DNA of 64,000 nt from Dastarcus helophoroides (Eukaryota > Arthropoda > Insecta > Coleoptera > Bothrideridae), in contig CM053337.1 of assembly GCA_028583605.1 (NCBI GenBank), positions 13,449,768 to 13,513,767 on the forward strand, read 5' to 3'. This document shows, piece after piece, positions 20,641-31,914 of this stretch. Each line of letters opens with the position of its first letter. The first letter of the stretch is position 1. Under the pieces are notes generated by a model. The model had not been told where the DNA came from. It searched no databases and saw only the letters and a list, made by a program, of their open reading frames with translations. Both the position numbers and the translations under genes were made by a program.

Positions 20641-22904
20641 TCAATTCTAGTTTCTTCAAATTTGGCTTTAAAATTCAAATCCAGTGTCTCCATTTCTTCA
20701 AATCCGAAAAATTCTTCCATCAAATCCGGAAGAATTCGCAGATTTCAGGACATTTTTCTTCAGAAAGAAATGTTTCTTCAAATTTGGCTTTGAAATTTGA
20801 TTTCAGTTTCTTCATTTCTTCAAATCCAAAAAATTCTTTCATCAAATCCAGAACAATTTGTAATTTCATAAATTTTTCTTTAAAAAACATGTTTCTTCAA
20901 ATTTGGCTTCAAGTTTGATTTTGAAGAAACCTTCTTTCGCGTGTTAAATGGTTCTCTAAAGCTAAAGAAAGCTTCCTTCGAATCTTTTTTTACGTATAAA
21001 GAAAGATTTTTTCAAATATGAAGAAGTTTATCTTCAAAATTGAAAACAAACTTTCTTCTCATCTTCAAATTTAAAACGAACTCGCTTCTCACTAGGAGTC
21101 CTTCTTCGAAGTAATTGGGTTCTAATTTTAAAATTTGAAGAAATATTTTTTAAATCTGAGGAGTCTTGCTTCAAGTTTGAATTTGAAGAAATTTCGCGTG
21201 TTAAATGGTTGTCTAAAGCTGAAGAAAGCTTCCTTCGAATCTTTCTTCACATATAAAAAAAGATTTTTTCAAATATGAAGAAGTTTATCTTCAAATTGAA
21301 AACAAACTTTCTTCTCATCTAAAAAGGCGTTTTTTCAGGATTTTTCAACTTCAGTTTCTTCAAATTTCAAGAAATATTTCTTCAAATTTTTGTAGCTAAC
21401 GAAACTAACAAAGAAACATTTCTTCAAATTCCATCAAATTTGGAAGAATTTGTTTGAAGATTTCAATAAATTTTTCTTTAAATCTGGAGCAAAATTTTTC
21501 TCAAATTCGAAGAAATGTTTCTTCAGATTTAAAAAAGGTTCAAATGTGAAGAGGCCTATCTTCAAATTTAAAACGAGCTTGCTTCTCATCTAAGAGTCTT
21601 TCTTCGAAATAATTCAATTCTAATTTCAAAATTTGAAGAAACATTTTTTAAATCTGAGGAATCTTGCTTCAAGTTTGAATTTGAAGAAACCTTCTTTCGC
21701 GTGTTAAATGGTTTTCTAAAGCTGAAGAAAGCTTCCTTCGAATCTCAATCTTCAGAATTTTTCAACTTCAGTTTCTTCAAATTTAGAGAAAAAATTTTTC
21801 GAATTCCATCAAATCCGAAAGAATTTGAAGCTTTCGATGCATTCTTCTTTAAATCTGGTGCAAAATTTTGCTCAAATTCGAAGAAATCTTTCTTCAGATT
21901 TGGGGAAAAAAATTAAAATTTAAAGAAGTTTATCTTCTAATTTAAAAAAAGCTTGCTTTGAATCTTAAATAATCTTCATTTACCTCTTAATATTTTTCTT
22001 AGAAAGAAAATTTCTTCAAAACTACAATTTCAGTTTCTTCAAATTTGAAGAAACTGAAATTGTAGTTTTGAAGAAATTTTCAAATTTGAAGAAACATTTC
22101 ATCAAATCCGAAAGAATTTGTTTGAAGCTTCCAATGAATTCTTCATTAAATCTAGAGCAACATTTTTCTCAAACTCGAAGAAATGTTTCTTCAGAATAAG
22201 GGGGAAATTTTTTCAAATTTGAAGAAGTCTATCTTCAATTTTAAAACGAGCTTGTTCTCATGTAAGCATCTTTTTTCGAAATAATTCAATTCTAGGAGAA
22301 ATCTTCCTTTGAATCTTAAATAATCTTCATTTACTTCTTGATACATTTTTCTTAGAAAAAACATTTCGTCAGGACTCTACAACTTCAGTTTTTCAAATTT
22401 GAAGAAACATTTCTTTAAAATCCATCAAATTCGGAATAATTCGTTTAAAGATTCCAATACATTTTTCCTTAAATCTGGAGCAAAATTTTTCTCAAAATCG
22501 AAGAAATGTTCCTTCGGATTTAAGTAAAGATTTTTTTCAAATCTGAAGAAGTTTACAAGTTTAAAACAAACTTGTTTATCATCTAAAAGTGTCTTTCTTT
22601 GAAATAATTCAACTCTAATTCTATAATGTGAAGAAATATTTTGTTGACAGCTGAGGGAATCTTGCTTCAAATTTGAAGAAATTTTCGTTCGCGTATTAAA
22701 TGATTCTTTAAAGCTTGAGATATCTTCCTTTGTATCTTAAACAAACTTCATTTACTTGTTAACAAATTTTGCTTGGAAAGAGTTATCTTCAGAATTCTTC
22801 AGTTTTTCAAATTAAGGAAAACAGTTTCAAATTCGAAAATTTGTTTATCAAGTCCGGCAGATTTACATTTTTCTTTAAATCTGAGGCAGTATTTTTTCAA
22901 ATTC
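20641..22904. repeat. Diverged TTCTTC/GAAGAA array, second form
   Basis: Continuation of the previous array with a different higher-order phrase. CGCGTGTTAAATGGTT followed by CTAAAGCTGAAGAAAGCTTC occurs near 20938, 21187 and 21696, and in changed form near 22690. The intervening text is built from TTCTTCAAATTTGAAGAAA and TCTTCAGATTT blocks. It contains the perfect palindrome at 22006-22081. Frames here are Phe/Ser/Lys-rich repeat translations. Confidence 0.82.
22006..22081. other. Perfect 76-bp palindrome, no spacer
   Basis: The 38 bases 22006-22043 are the exact reverse complement of 22044-22081, checked base by base. The centre is AAA|TTT and the arms contain TACAATTTCAG and CTGAAATTGTA. 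The surrounding units have only short imperfect dyads, so this is a separate local inverted duplication of one repeat phrase. Such a structure can extrude as a cruciform and is often unstable in cloning. Confidence 0.97.
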
Positions 22905-24465
22905 GAAGAAATCCTTCTTCAGATTTGAAGAAAGATTTTTTCGTAAAGAAAGATTTTCTTCTTGAAGAAAGATTCTTTCGTAAAGAAAAATTTTCTTCTT
23001 GAAGAAAGATTTTCTTCTTGAAGATAGATTTTCTTCTTGAAGAAAGATTTTCTTCTTGAAGAAAGATTTTTTCGTAAAGAAAGATTTTCTTCTTGAAGAA
23101 AGATTTTCTTCTTGAAGAAAGATTTTTTCTTGAAGAAAGATTTTCTTCTTGAAGAAAGATTTTTTCGTAAAGAAAGATTTTCTTCTTGAAGAAAGATTTT
23201 CTTCTTGAAGAAAGATTTTCTTCTTGAAGAAAGATTTTTTTGTAAAGAAAGATTTTCTTCTTGAAGAAAGATTTTCTTCTTGAAAAAAGATTTTCTTCTT
23301 GAAGAAAGAATTTCTTCTTGAAGAAAGATTTTTTCGTAAAGAAAAATTTTCTTCTTGAAGAAAGATTTTTTTTTTAAGAAAGATTTTCTTGAAGAAAGAT
23401 TTTCTTCTTGAAAGATTTTTTTCGCAAAAAATGATTTTCTTCTTGAAGAAAGATTTTTTCTTGAAGAAAGATTTTCTTCTTGAAGAAAGATTTTTTCGTA
23501 AAGAAAAATTTTCTTCTTGAGGAAAGATTTTCTTCTTGAAGAATGATTTTCTTCTTGAAGAAAGAATTTCTTTTTGAAGAAAGATTTTCTTCTTTAAGAA
23601 AGATTTTCTTCTTGAAGAAAGATTTTTTGTAAAGAAAATGTTCTTCATGAAAAAAGATTTTCTTCTTGAAAAAAGATTTTTTTTTTTGAAGAAAGAGTTT
23701 CTTCTTGAGGAAAGATTTTTTCGTAAAGAAAAATTTTCTCCTTGAAGAAAAATTTTCTTCTTGAAGAAAGATTTTATCTTGAAGAAAGATTTTCTTCTTG
23801 AAGAAAGATTTTTTCGTAAAGAAAGATTTTCTTCTTGAAGAAAGATTTTCTTCTTGAAGAAAAATTTTCTTCTTGAAGAAAGATTTTTTCTTAAAGAAAG
23901 ATTTTCTTCTTGAAGAAAGATTTTTTCGTAAAGAAAGATTTTCTTCTTGAAGAAAGATTTTCTTCTTGAAGAAAGATTTTCTTCTTGAAGAAAGATTTTT
24001 TGTAAAGAAAATGTTCTTCATGAAAAAAGATTTTCTTCTTGAAAAAAGATTTTTTTTTTGAAGAAAGATTTTCTTCTTGAAGAAAGATTTCTTCGTAAAG
24101 AAAAATTTTCTTTTTGAAGAAAAATTTTCTTCTTGAAGAAAGATTTCATCTTGAAGAAAGATTTTCTTCTTGAAGAAAGATTTTTTCGTAAAGAAAGATT
24201 TTCTTTTTGAGGAAAGATTTTTTCGTAAAGAAAAATTTTCTTCTTGAAGAAAGATTTTTTCGTAAAGAAAGATTTTCTTCTTGAAGAAAGATTTTCATCT
24301 TGAAGAAAAATGTTCTTCTTGAAGAAAGATTTTCTTCTTGAAGAAAGATTTTCTTCTTGAAGAAAGATTTTCTTCTTGAAAAAAGGTTTTCTTCTTGAAG
24401 AAAGGTTTTCTTCTTGAAGAATGGTTTTCTTCTTGAAGAAAGATTTTCTTCAAATCTTGGAAGTT
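22905..24465. repeat. 19-bp array (CTTCTTGAAGAAAGATTTT)
   Basis: Tandem 19-mers, CTTCTTGAAGAAAGATTTT, alternate irregularly with a variant in which the first part is TTCGTAAAGAAAG. A block of about 360-400 bp is repeated: AAATGTTCTTCATG occurs near 23637 and 24008, each followed by the same series. Each 19-mer contains CTTCTTGAAG, two heat-shock half-sites in inverted order (nTTCnnGAAn). Since 3 x 19 = 57 and few units contain stops, the minus strand shows long Lys/Phe/Ser frames (to 257 codons) that repeat every 19 residues; these are not genes. Confidence 0.93.
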
Positions 24466-24890
24466 TTTTTCAAATATTATTCAATTCGGGCCGAGGTGGG
24501 TAAATGCTCTGAAATATATCACAGAAGAAAGATTTTCTTCTTAGAGAAAGGTTTTCTTCAAATCCGAAGACTTTTTCTACAAATTCTATTTAATTCGGGG
24601 CGGAGTGAAGAAAGATTTTCTTCTTGGAGAAAGATTTTCTTCTTGAAGACTGATTTTCTTGAAGACTGATTTTCTTCTTGAAGACTGATTTTCTTCTTGA
24701 AGACATATTACCTTCAAATCTGAAGATTTCTTCAAATTCTATTTAATTCGGGGCCAGGTGGGGAAATGGTCAGATACATATCACAAAAAAAAGATTTTCT
24801 TCAAATCTGAAGAAGTTTTCTTCAAAAGTCTAATTTAACTCGGTGCGAGGTGGGGTGAATGGTCAGAAATATATCACAGTTCCAGTATTA
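24466..24890. repeat. Four copies of an AATTCGGGGC-AGGTGGGG phrase
   Basis: A GC-richer phrase (AATTCGGG, G-C-AGGTGGG, AATG-TC-GA-ATATATCACA) appears near 24481, 24590, 24743 and 24833, each followed by GAAGAAAGATTTTCTTC or similar. It shows a compound unit of about 90-150 bp at the edge of the 19-bp array. No gene. Confidence 0.75.
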
Positions 24891-25199
24891 ACAGTCTCCG
24901 TATAAGTTTATTGCGCCAACGTCCAAAACCTTTCACCATAACGAACGCCGTCTACCTGCCCGACTCATATGTAATCGCCTGCTTGGCATTTCATTTGCTC
25001 TATGACAGATTCCTGTTACTAATTCATTTTTTAATTAACAGACCCAATCCCGGCTGCCTTCTTGATGTGATATAGCCTCGCTGGCTGGCACACAGATGCA
25101 ATCATGGACTTCAAGGTGTTTTGTTGTGACTGCGATTCTATGGATTTCGAGTATTAATCGCCGACGGATGTAATATATTTTATGGGGTGGTTTTCTACC
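24891..25199. other. Low-copy flank of the hAT-like element
   Basis: No repeat, splice signal or gene that I can support. This is the left target-side flank of the element that starts at 25208. Confidence 0.4.
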
Positions 25200-25207
25200 C
25201 CCTAAGT
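25200..25207. other. Target site duplication, left
   Basis: CCCTAAGT, identical to 26105-26112. The exact frame is uncertain by one or two bases because the identity spans CCCTAAGTGG. Confidence 0.7.
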
Positions 25208-26104
25208 GGGTGTTTTCCAACCGGTGACACACTAGTGTGTCATGAAACACTAGTGTGTCATGAAACACTAGTGTGTCATGAAATACTAGTGTGTCATGAA
25301 ATACTAGTGTGTCATGAAACACAGTGTTCATGACACTAGTGTGTGCATGAAACACTAGCTAGGTGTAACACACTAGTGTGTCATGAAATACTAGTGTGTC
25401 ATGAAATACTAGTGTGTCATGAAACACTAGTGTGTCATGAAACACTAGTGTGTCATGAAACACTAGTGTGTCATGAAACACTAGTGTGCCATGAAACACT
25501 AGTGTGCCATAAAACATTAGTGTGCCATGAAACACTAGTGTGCCATGAAACACTAGTGTGCCATGAAACACTAGTGTGTCATGAAACACTAGTGTGCCAT
25601 GAAACACTAGTGTGCCATGAAACACTAGTGTGCCATGAAACACTAGTGTGCCATAAAACATTAGTGTACCATGAAACACTAGTGTGCCATGAAACACTAG
25701 GTGCCATGAAACACTAGTGTGCCATGAAACACTAGTGTGCCATGAAACACTAGTGTGTCATGACACACTAGTGTGCCATGAAACACTAGTGTGCCATAAA
25801 ACATTAGTGTGCCATGAAACACTAGTGTGCATGAAACACTAGTGTGCATGAAACACTAGTGTGCATGAAACACTAGTGTGTCATGAAACACTAGTGTGCC
25901 ATGAAACACTAGTGTGTCGCCGGAAGCCCCCAGGTGTGTCGCCAAAATATGAGATCTAAAATTTACAAACTTTTCCTTCAGTCATCAAAATTTGTAGGTG
26001 GTCATGAGGTCGTCAAAAAATTCTTAAACGATTAATGTGCGTCGTCCTTTTTTACACAATACCAAAGGTGTGTCGCTTCCAAAAATAAAGATTTGGAAAC
26101 ACTA
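25208..26104. mobile_element. hAT-like non-autonomous element with 8-bp target duplication
   Basis: The left end reads GGGTGTTTTCCAACCGGTG. The right end, read inward on the minus strand, is TAGTGTTTCCAAATC. Both match the C/TAGTGTTTCC-type short inverted termini known for hAT transposons. CCCTAAGT flanks both sides (25200-25207 and 26105-26112), fitting the 8-bp target duplication of hAT elements; identity continues two more bases (GG). The right interior has GGTGTGTCGC phrases at 25933 and 26067, commonly seen near hAT ends. No transposase is present. About 690 of 897 bp is an 18-bp minisatellite that presumably grew from the left sub-terminal GTGACACAC sequence. Confidence 0.75.
25228..25918. 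repeat. 18-bp minisatellite inside the hAT-like element
   Basis: About 38 units of CACTAGTGTGTCATGAAA with T/C variation (GTGTC/GTGCC), and some 15-17-bp short units at 25820-25870. ACACTAGTGT is a 10-bp palindrome in each unit. The variant CCATAAAACATT recurs at 25507, 25651 and 25794, spaced 144 and 143 bp, so there is an eight-unit higher-order repeat. Being a multiple of three without stops, it is open on both strands (HETLVC hexapeptide on plus, FHGTLV/FHDTLV on minus). I treat these frames as incidental. Confidence 0.96.
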
Positions 26105-26112
26105 CCCTAAGT
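26105..26112. other. Target site duplication, right
   Basis: CCCTAAGT directly after the GGAAACACTA terminus; partner of 25200-25207. Confidence 0.7.
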
Positions 26113-26491
26113 GGTCGCTTATGACGAAAACTTAAATCTGATGTAAATTTCCGTTTTTGTGACTCGATTGTGGAAGCTGCTCACTAGATATGAATCGCGA
26201 AATCTCCCTTGGGGGGGACTATTGTAATTAAAAAATGACAGTGGGAGACAATGGGTGGATAAGAGCGGCTATTGTCGCGTGTTCTTGTTTGTTCTGTTAA
26301 CGAGTCGAATGAGCGGTAAGCAAGTCTGCCTTCGAGTGCTATTATTCCCACTGCATACAACAAATGATTCTCGAAGCTTAGTTGTTATGCTTGTGAAGCT
26401 TTACAGAGTTTGAAAATACTTTGGAACACGCGAAACTACTTTAAAAATTCATCTTTTTTTGAAATCTTCTTTTTAAAATTGAAGATTTCTT
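26113..26491. other. Low-copy flank
   Basis: Right flank of the hAT-like element, mixed composition. I see no gene or repeat. Confidence 0.4.
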
Positions 26492-26572
26492 CGTTTACGT
26501 TTTGAAAATGTTTCAATTCGTTTACGTTTTGAAAATGTTTCAATTCGTTTACGTTTTGAAAATGTTTCATTT
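26492..26572. repeat. 27-bp tandem repeat, three units
   Basis: Units begin CGTTTACGTTTTGAAAATG at 26492, 26519 and 26546 and end TTTCAATT. The minus strand frame over it gives a repeated ELKHFQNVN; no other support for a gene. Confidence 0.93.
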
Positions 26573-26929
26573 CGAATTCCATGCAAATGACCCCATTTCT
26601 GCAAAATGCTTCAATTCCCAATCCATCAAATTTGAAGACAGTTTTCTTTAAAAGTAAGGTATTATGGGGATCATATTGTCAATGAAATATTAAAGTATGA
26701 AGATTTCTAGCGGTACAGTGTTTGCGTAACCGAAATTTGAAATTATACACATCACGAAATTTCGATGCTTCATTCCACACGTTAGGGAAATATCTTGAAG
26801 TAACATAACAGCTTCACTACTCCTAGATAACTTTGGCAGCTTTGTCTAAAGCTCCGTTGCGGGAATCTTATCGCTTGCGGGAATCTTATCGCATAAGTAA
26901 CGCAGCGTCAATTCAGCACGGAAAGCGGC
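26573..26929. other. Low-copy region
   Basis: Contains a short direct repeat, GCGGGAATCTTATCGC, about 18 bases apart near 26858-26893. Otherwise no gene or array. Confidence 0.5.
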
Positions 26930-27165
26930 TTGCGGATTTGGATTATTGTATCCACGCGGACAGTCTATGCTAAAAATCGAGTAGTGATGGCAATCTAGAG
27001 CTTACGTCACGCTTACACCGTGGAGTAACGTTGGAGGGGGCTTGGATTTGGGGATGTATTATTGTATCCACGCGGACAATCTATGCTAAAAATCGAGTAG
27101 TGGTGGCACTTTGAAGTTTACGTCCCGCTTCCAACAACTGTGACGATGCCGGTGAACTACCCAAA
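26930..27165. repeat. 116-bp direct duplication
   Basis: ATTATTGTATCCACGCGGAC, then CTATGCTAAAAATCGAGTAG, starts at 26942 and again at 27058 (offset 116). About 50 bases are nearly identical and the remaining part (TTACGTC-CGCTT) is looser. A two-copy event in otherwise low-copy DNA. Confidence 0.9.
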
Positions 27166-27999
27166 GCTACGTCTTCCTATAAATTATCCCCTCGAAATAA
27201 TGAAGTCGAACATGTTTTAAAAGGTTATCACGCGATGACTATTAGAAGGGAAGTCGGTGTCTTCAAAAGAACCCTTGATTCTATAAATCTTATTTCGCCT
27301 CCCCTTCCCCCATCGCTAATTCCAAACAATTTTTATAACGAAATATCTACCACGAATTGATTTCAGCGTGGACGATATGATTTCGTTCTAATTTTCCACC
27401 AGAGATCGCTTCAGAACCGAAAATCCCAAGTTTTTTCGATGTAATTTTCATGACAAAATGTGATGGATTGATTAGAGCCAACACCAAATTACTTTATGGT
27501 ATTCGGATGGTGTTTATGCTTATACGGGTGGGTGCATGATTGATCGAAAGGTTATTCGGCAATTTCCGAGGGTTTGTAGTTTTTTGTTTTTGTCGACGTT
27601 GACCCCCGGATGACCGGCAGGTAAATGGAAACGACGGCTTTTTAATTGTGCCGCATCTTCAATTTAAATTTACGACTGCTAATCTATTTTCTACCTCCTC
27701 TTAATTTTAATGTTTTTTTCAGTTCTGGTCTTTTTGCATTTTTCGGTTACTGTGGCGTGTTGAAACGGCCTAGACTCTAATTTATTGTTTTGGGAGAATT
27801 AAGCCACCAACATGTCGAATAACTCTTCAAAGTTCATCAGATAACCTTCGTTACTTGAGTAGTCTAAGTAACTAGTATTACTAGCAACTTTGTGAAAAAC
27901 TGTTTAGGAGAGAATTTTTGTTGCTTTTGTTTTAATTTGTTGCTGGTTTTAACAAAGAATATAGTAGATCGCGATCGATTAAACATTCTCATTGATAGA
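27166..27999. other. Low-copy region, no gene established
   Basis: Balanced composition, no repeats. I looked for splice-site-bounded open segments on both strands and found none convincing. CTAGTATTACTAG near 27876 is a short perfect dyad. Confidence 0.4.
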
Positions 28000-28215
28000 A
28001 TTAGTTTGGATAAACGTAAGTATAGCAACCTAATCGTATATGCACAGTTTTAAAGAGTTCGTGCAGAATGCAGAACGATGTTTTGTTCAAATTCGTTGAT
28101 GCAGTCACATGCTTATTTATCTATCTAAAGCGTCTCCAGCTACAGCTACACTGTTAGATGGCGCAGTCAGACCATTATATCAACAGATATGTGCAAAGCT
28201 AGTGCCCTATAGATT
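28000..28215. repeat. Dispersed repeat family D, copy 2
   Basis: The longest copy of the family at 5069 and 58451. Block order: ATTAGTTTGGATAAA, GCACAGTTTTAAAGAGTTCG, TGCAGAATGCAGAACGATG, TTTTGTTCAAATTCGTTGAT, then CAGCTACAGCTACACTG, GATGGCGCAGTCAGACC and GTGCAAAGCTAGTGCCCTAT. The GATGGCGCAGTC block suggests a transcribed element body, but nothing identifies the class. Confidence 0.65.
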
Positions 28216-28796
28216 CCAAAAAGTATTCCATTTGAAAAAATGTTATGATCTTTCAAAAAAAACTGATTCGAATTTTAATGAATTGGAATTTTTTTTCAGA
28301 TGGAAGAAAAATGCATTTTTTTTTCACTAACAATCTATGTGTGTGGTCAAAAATTTTTTAACGTTTCAGGATTAAATCCCAAATCCTATTTCGCTTGAAG
28401 TGAGGGCACGGTAATGAGTAAATAAATTTACGAAACAAGTTGCCAAAGAAAGCAGAATTACGCCGAAAGGGAGAGATGAGAAATTAAATTACACCCTAAC
28501 GAAGCCGCAGTTATCTTACTCAGAGACAATATTAAATGTTTTTTATTTACTCCTTGAGCAACTTTGATGACGCTCAACAATATTTAAATAAGCTCCTTTA
28601 TCCTCCTTATTTGCATAATGGGGTTTGTCAACTTCCAGAGAAAACAAAAATATTTTTCAGAATGCCAATAAGAATTTCTACTAAGCGACGCCAATTTAAG
28701 ACGTTCGAACTAAAGATTCAAATCCGATTGGATTGATAATTAGATGATTAACTTTAATTAGATCGTAATTACGATGAACTGTTGTCCCAGTTCAAG
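28216..28796. other. Low-copy AT-rich region
   Basis: Frames of 66-73 codons here end in Phe/Lys-rich low-complexity text and have no support. No repeats until the 326-bp array begins. Confidence 0.4.
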
Positions 28797-30770
28797 AATT
28801 TGAGATTTCTAGATTATCATGAAGACTCTAATCAGTTCAAAACTTAAAGCATCAGAAAGATGCGAGATTTGCAGGTGATTGTCAAGGTTCTAAGATTGTC
28901 TCAGAACTTTGAGCAGCATAGATTGCTGGGGAAATTTCTATGTTACCACTGAGGCTCTAATTGATTCAAAACTTTGAGTAGCACAAGAATGCAAAGTTTC
29001 CAGATTGACATCAATAGGTTCAAAGTCTTAAGCACCAAAAGGATGCGAGTTCTGCAGGTGATTGTCAAAGTTCTAAGATTGTCCCAAAACTTTGAGCAGC
29101 ACAGCTGATTACTAGCAAAAGAATTTGAGACTTCTAAATTACCATCAAGACTCTAATTAGTTCAAAACTTTAAGTATCAACAGGATGCAAAATTTGGAGG
29201 TGATTGTCCAGATTCTAAGATTGCCTCAGAACTTTGAGCAGCATAGATTGCTGGGAAAATTTCTATATTACCACTGAGGCTCTAATTGCTTCAAAACTTT
29301 GAGTAGCAAAAGAATGCAAGGTTTCCAGATTGGCATCAATTGGTTCAAAATCTTAAGCCACCAAAAGGATGCGAGTTCTGCAGGTGATTGTCAATGTTCT
29401 AAGATTGTCTCAGAACTTTGAGCAGCACAGCTGATTACTAGCAAAATAATTTAAGACTTCTAAATTACCATCAAGACTCTAATTGGTTTAAAACCTTAAG
29501 TATCAGCAGGATGCAAAATTTGGAGGTGATTGTCCAGATTCTAAGATTGCCTCAGAACTTTGAGCAGCATAGATTGCTGGGGAAATTTCTATATTACCAC
29601 TGAGGCTCTAATTGCTTCAAAACTTTGAGTAGCAAAAGAATGCAAGGTTTCCAGATTGGCATCAATTGGTTTAAAGTCTTAAGCACCAAAAGGATGCGAG
29701 TTCTGCAGGTGATTGTCAATGTTCTAAGATTGTCTCAGAACTTTGAGCAGCACAGCTGATTACTAGCAAAATAATTTGAGACTTCTATATTACCATCAAG
29801 ACTCTAATTGGTTTAAAACTTTAAGTATCAACAGGATGCGAAATTTGGAGGTGATTGTCCAGATTCTAAGATTGTCTCAGAACTTTGAGCAGCATAGTTG
29901 GTTGCTGGGGAAATTTCTATATTACCATCGAGGCTCTAATTGCTTCAAAACTTTGAGTAGCAAAAGAATGCAAGGTTTCCAGATTGGCATCAATTGGTTC
30001 AAAATCTTAAGCACCAAAAGGATGCGAGTTCTGCAGGTGATTGTCAATGTTCTAAGATTGTCTCAGAACTTTGAGCAGCACAGCTGATTACTAGCAAAAG
30101 AATTTGAGACTTCTATATTACCATCAAGACTCTAACTGGTTCAAAACTTTAAGTATCAGCAGGATGCAAAATTTGGAGGTGATTGTCCAGATTCTAAGAT
30201 TGTCTCAGAACTTTGAGCAGCATAGTTGGTTGCTGGAGAATTTCTATATTACCATCGAGACTCTAATTGCTTCAAAACTTTGAGTAGCAAATTAATGCAA
30301 AATTTCCAGATTGGCACCAATTGGTTCAAAGTCTTAAGCACCAAAAGGATGCGAGTTCTGCAGGTGATTGTCAAGGTTCTAAGATTGTCTCAGAATTTTG
30401 AGCAACACAGTTGTTTACTAGAAAAAGAATCTGAGATTTCTACATTACCATCAAGACTCTAATTGCTTTAAAACTTTGAGCAATCAAAGAATACAAGGTT
30501 TGTGGAAGTGTTGTAGTTAAATAATTTGAAGTAATAATAATTGGAAGATTACCATCAAGTCTCTAATTGGTTCAAAACGCATCAACAGGATGCGAGATGT
30601 ACAGGTGATTGTCGAAGTTCTAAAATTGTCTTAGAACTTTGAGCAGCACAGCTGATTACTAGCAAAAGAATTTGAGATTTCTAGGTGACCGTCAAGACTA
30701 ATTGCTTCAATTGAGCAACAAAAGAATGCAAAGTTTGCGGAACTGTTGTAGTTAAAGCAATTTGATACCA
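28797..30770. repeat. 326-bp higher-order satellite (two sub-units)
   Basis: GGATGCGAGTTCTGCAGGTG recurs at 29041, 29367, 29692, 30020 and 30347 (326, 325, 328, 327). Within each lie two related sub-units that share AGATTGTCTCAGAACTTTGA: one continues GCAGCACAGCTGATTACTAG, the other GCAGCATAG-TTGCTGGGGAA. Edges on both sides (28.8-29.0 and 30.45-30.77 kb) are more diverged and partly deleted. Reading frames of 78 and 103 codons repeat with the satellite and are not genes. Confidence 0.95.
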
Positions 30771-30776
30771 TCAAGA

Positions 30777-30990
30777 CTAATACCATGAAGAATAACCCTC
30801 AAGACTAATAGGAGTCTACCATGAAGAATAAGCCTCAAGACTAATAAGAGTCAGCCATGAAGAATAACCCTCAAGACTAATAAGAGTCTACCATGAAGAA
30901 TAACCCTCAAGACTAATAAGAGTCAACCATGAAGAATAACCCTCAAGAGTAATAAGAGTCTACCATGAAGAATAACCATCAAGACTAATT
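30777..30990. repeat. 36-bp tandem repeat, six units
   Basis: ACCATGAAGAATAACCCTC followed by AAGACTAATAAGAGTCT, with ACCATGAAGAATAA at about 30783, 30820, 30856, 30892, 30928 and 30963. It grows out of the last TACCATCAAGACTAAT phrase of the 326-bp satellite, so it is a secondary expansion of that unit. A single stray copy appears near 3823. Confidence 0.93.
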
Positions 30991-31914
30991 CAAAACTTTG
31001 AGCATCAACAATATGCGAAATGTGAAGATGATTTTGGAGGTTATCATTTCAGAAGTTTGAGCAACACAGTTGAATACTCGCAATGAGCTTTCTAAGTGAT
31101 TGAGCATCATCGAAATTTTGAGCTATCGTACTTAATTAAAATGCAAGAGGATGTGAGGTCACCAAGGTTCTAATCGCTTCAGAATGGAACCATGAAATCT
31201 GCCAGGTGTTCCTTATTGCTTCTGAGCTCATTGGACGATAATAGGAATGAGGATTTGTTTCTAGGAGCTCCATCTGTTGCAATATGCTTAAATAAAGAAT
31301 TCGTGACTAATGGACATTTCTAGATAATAGGACATTTCTAAATAATAGCAATTCTAGAAAATAATCGTGCAACTGAATACAAACTCTCCGTGTGATCGTT
31401 TAAATGGATTTATCGACATCTTTAGAGCCAATTTCGCTCTTAATGCTCTAAATTAGTTACTTCAATCTAACCTAGGAATAATTACAGAACAACTACGAGA
31501 TCAAATTGGGGGGTAATTAAAGCTCCGTGACAGTATAATTCAGAGCTAGTTAATTAGGTAATTAATCGATATGTGGAGGCTTCTTAATTTGGGCAATTTG
31601 CCGAAAAGTACAAGGTATCGGTTTATTCGTAACGATTAACCGGCAATTTTGGCCTCATGATGAGTTGATGAGGTAGCAAGGGGCTGTGATTGCGTTTAAT
31701 GCCTGCAATTAACCCTAAATTCGTGTTATTTGGGTCAACTGACGTTACAATTAGCGTTCGATTATTATCTAAACACCTATTAATCAAAATCTTTAATGAA
31801 GCGCTGTTACGCAAGTGTCGAAGTCGGGGATTCCCAAACTGTGCAACGAATATAAACATGTTGATTGCTGTTCCAACATGTCTGAAGAAATAACTGACTT
31901 ATTTTTAGAAATTC
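30991..31914. other. Degraded satellite edge and low-copy DNA
   Basis: Up to about 31340 there are scattered relics of the 326-bp unit (CAAAACTTTGAGCA, TTTGAGCAACACAGTTGA) and a doubled CATTTCTA-ATAATAG phrase. After that the sequence is low-copy with no supported gene; overlapping 65-78-codon frames on both strands near 31.6-32.0 kb have no motif. Confidence 0.5.

Noticed and set aside
22875..24021. Minus-strand frames of 215 and 257 codons rich in Lys, Phe and Ser
   Set aside because: They translate the 19-bp array, repeat every 19 residues, overlap in two frames, and have no start context or non-repeat domain.
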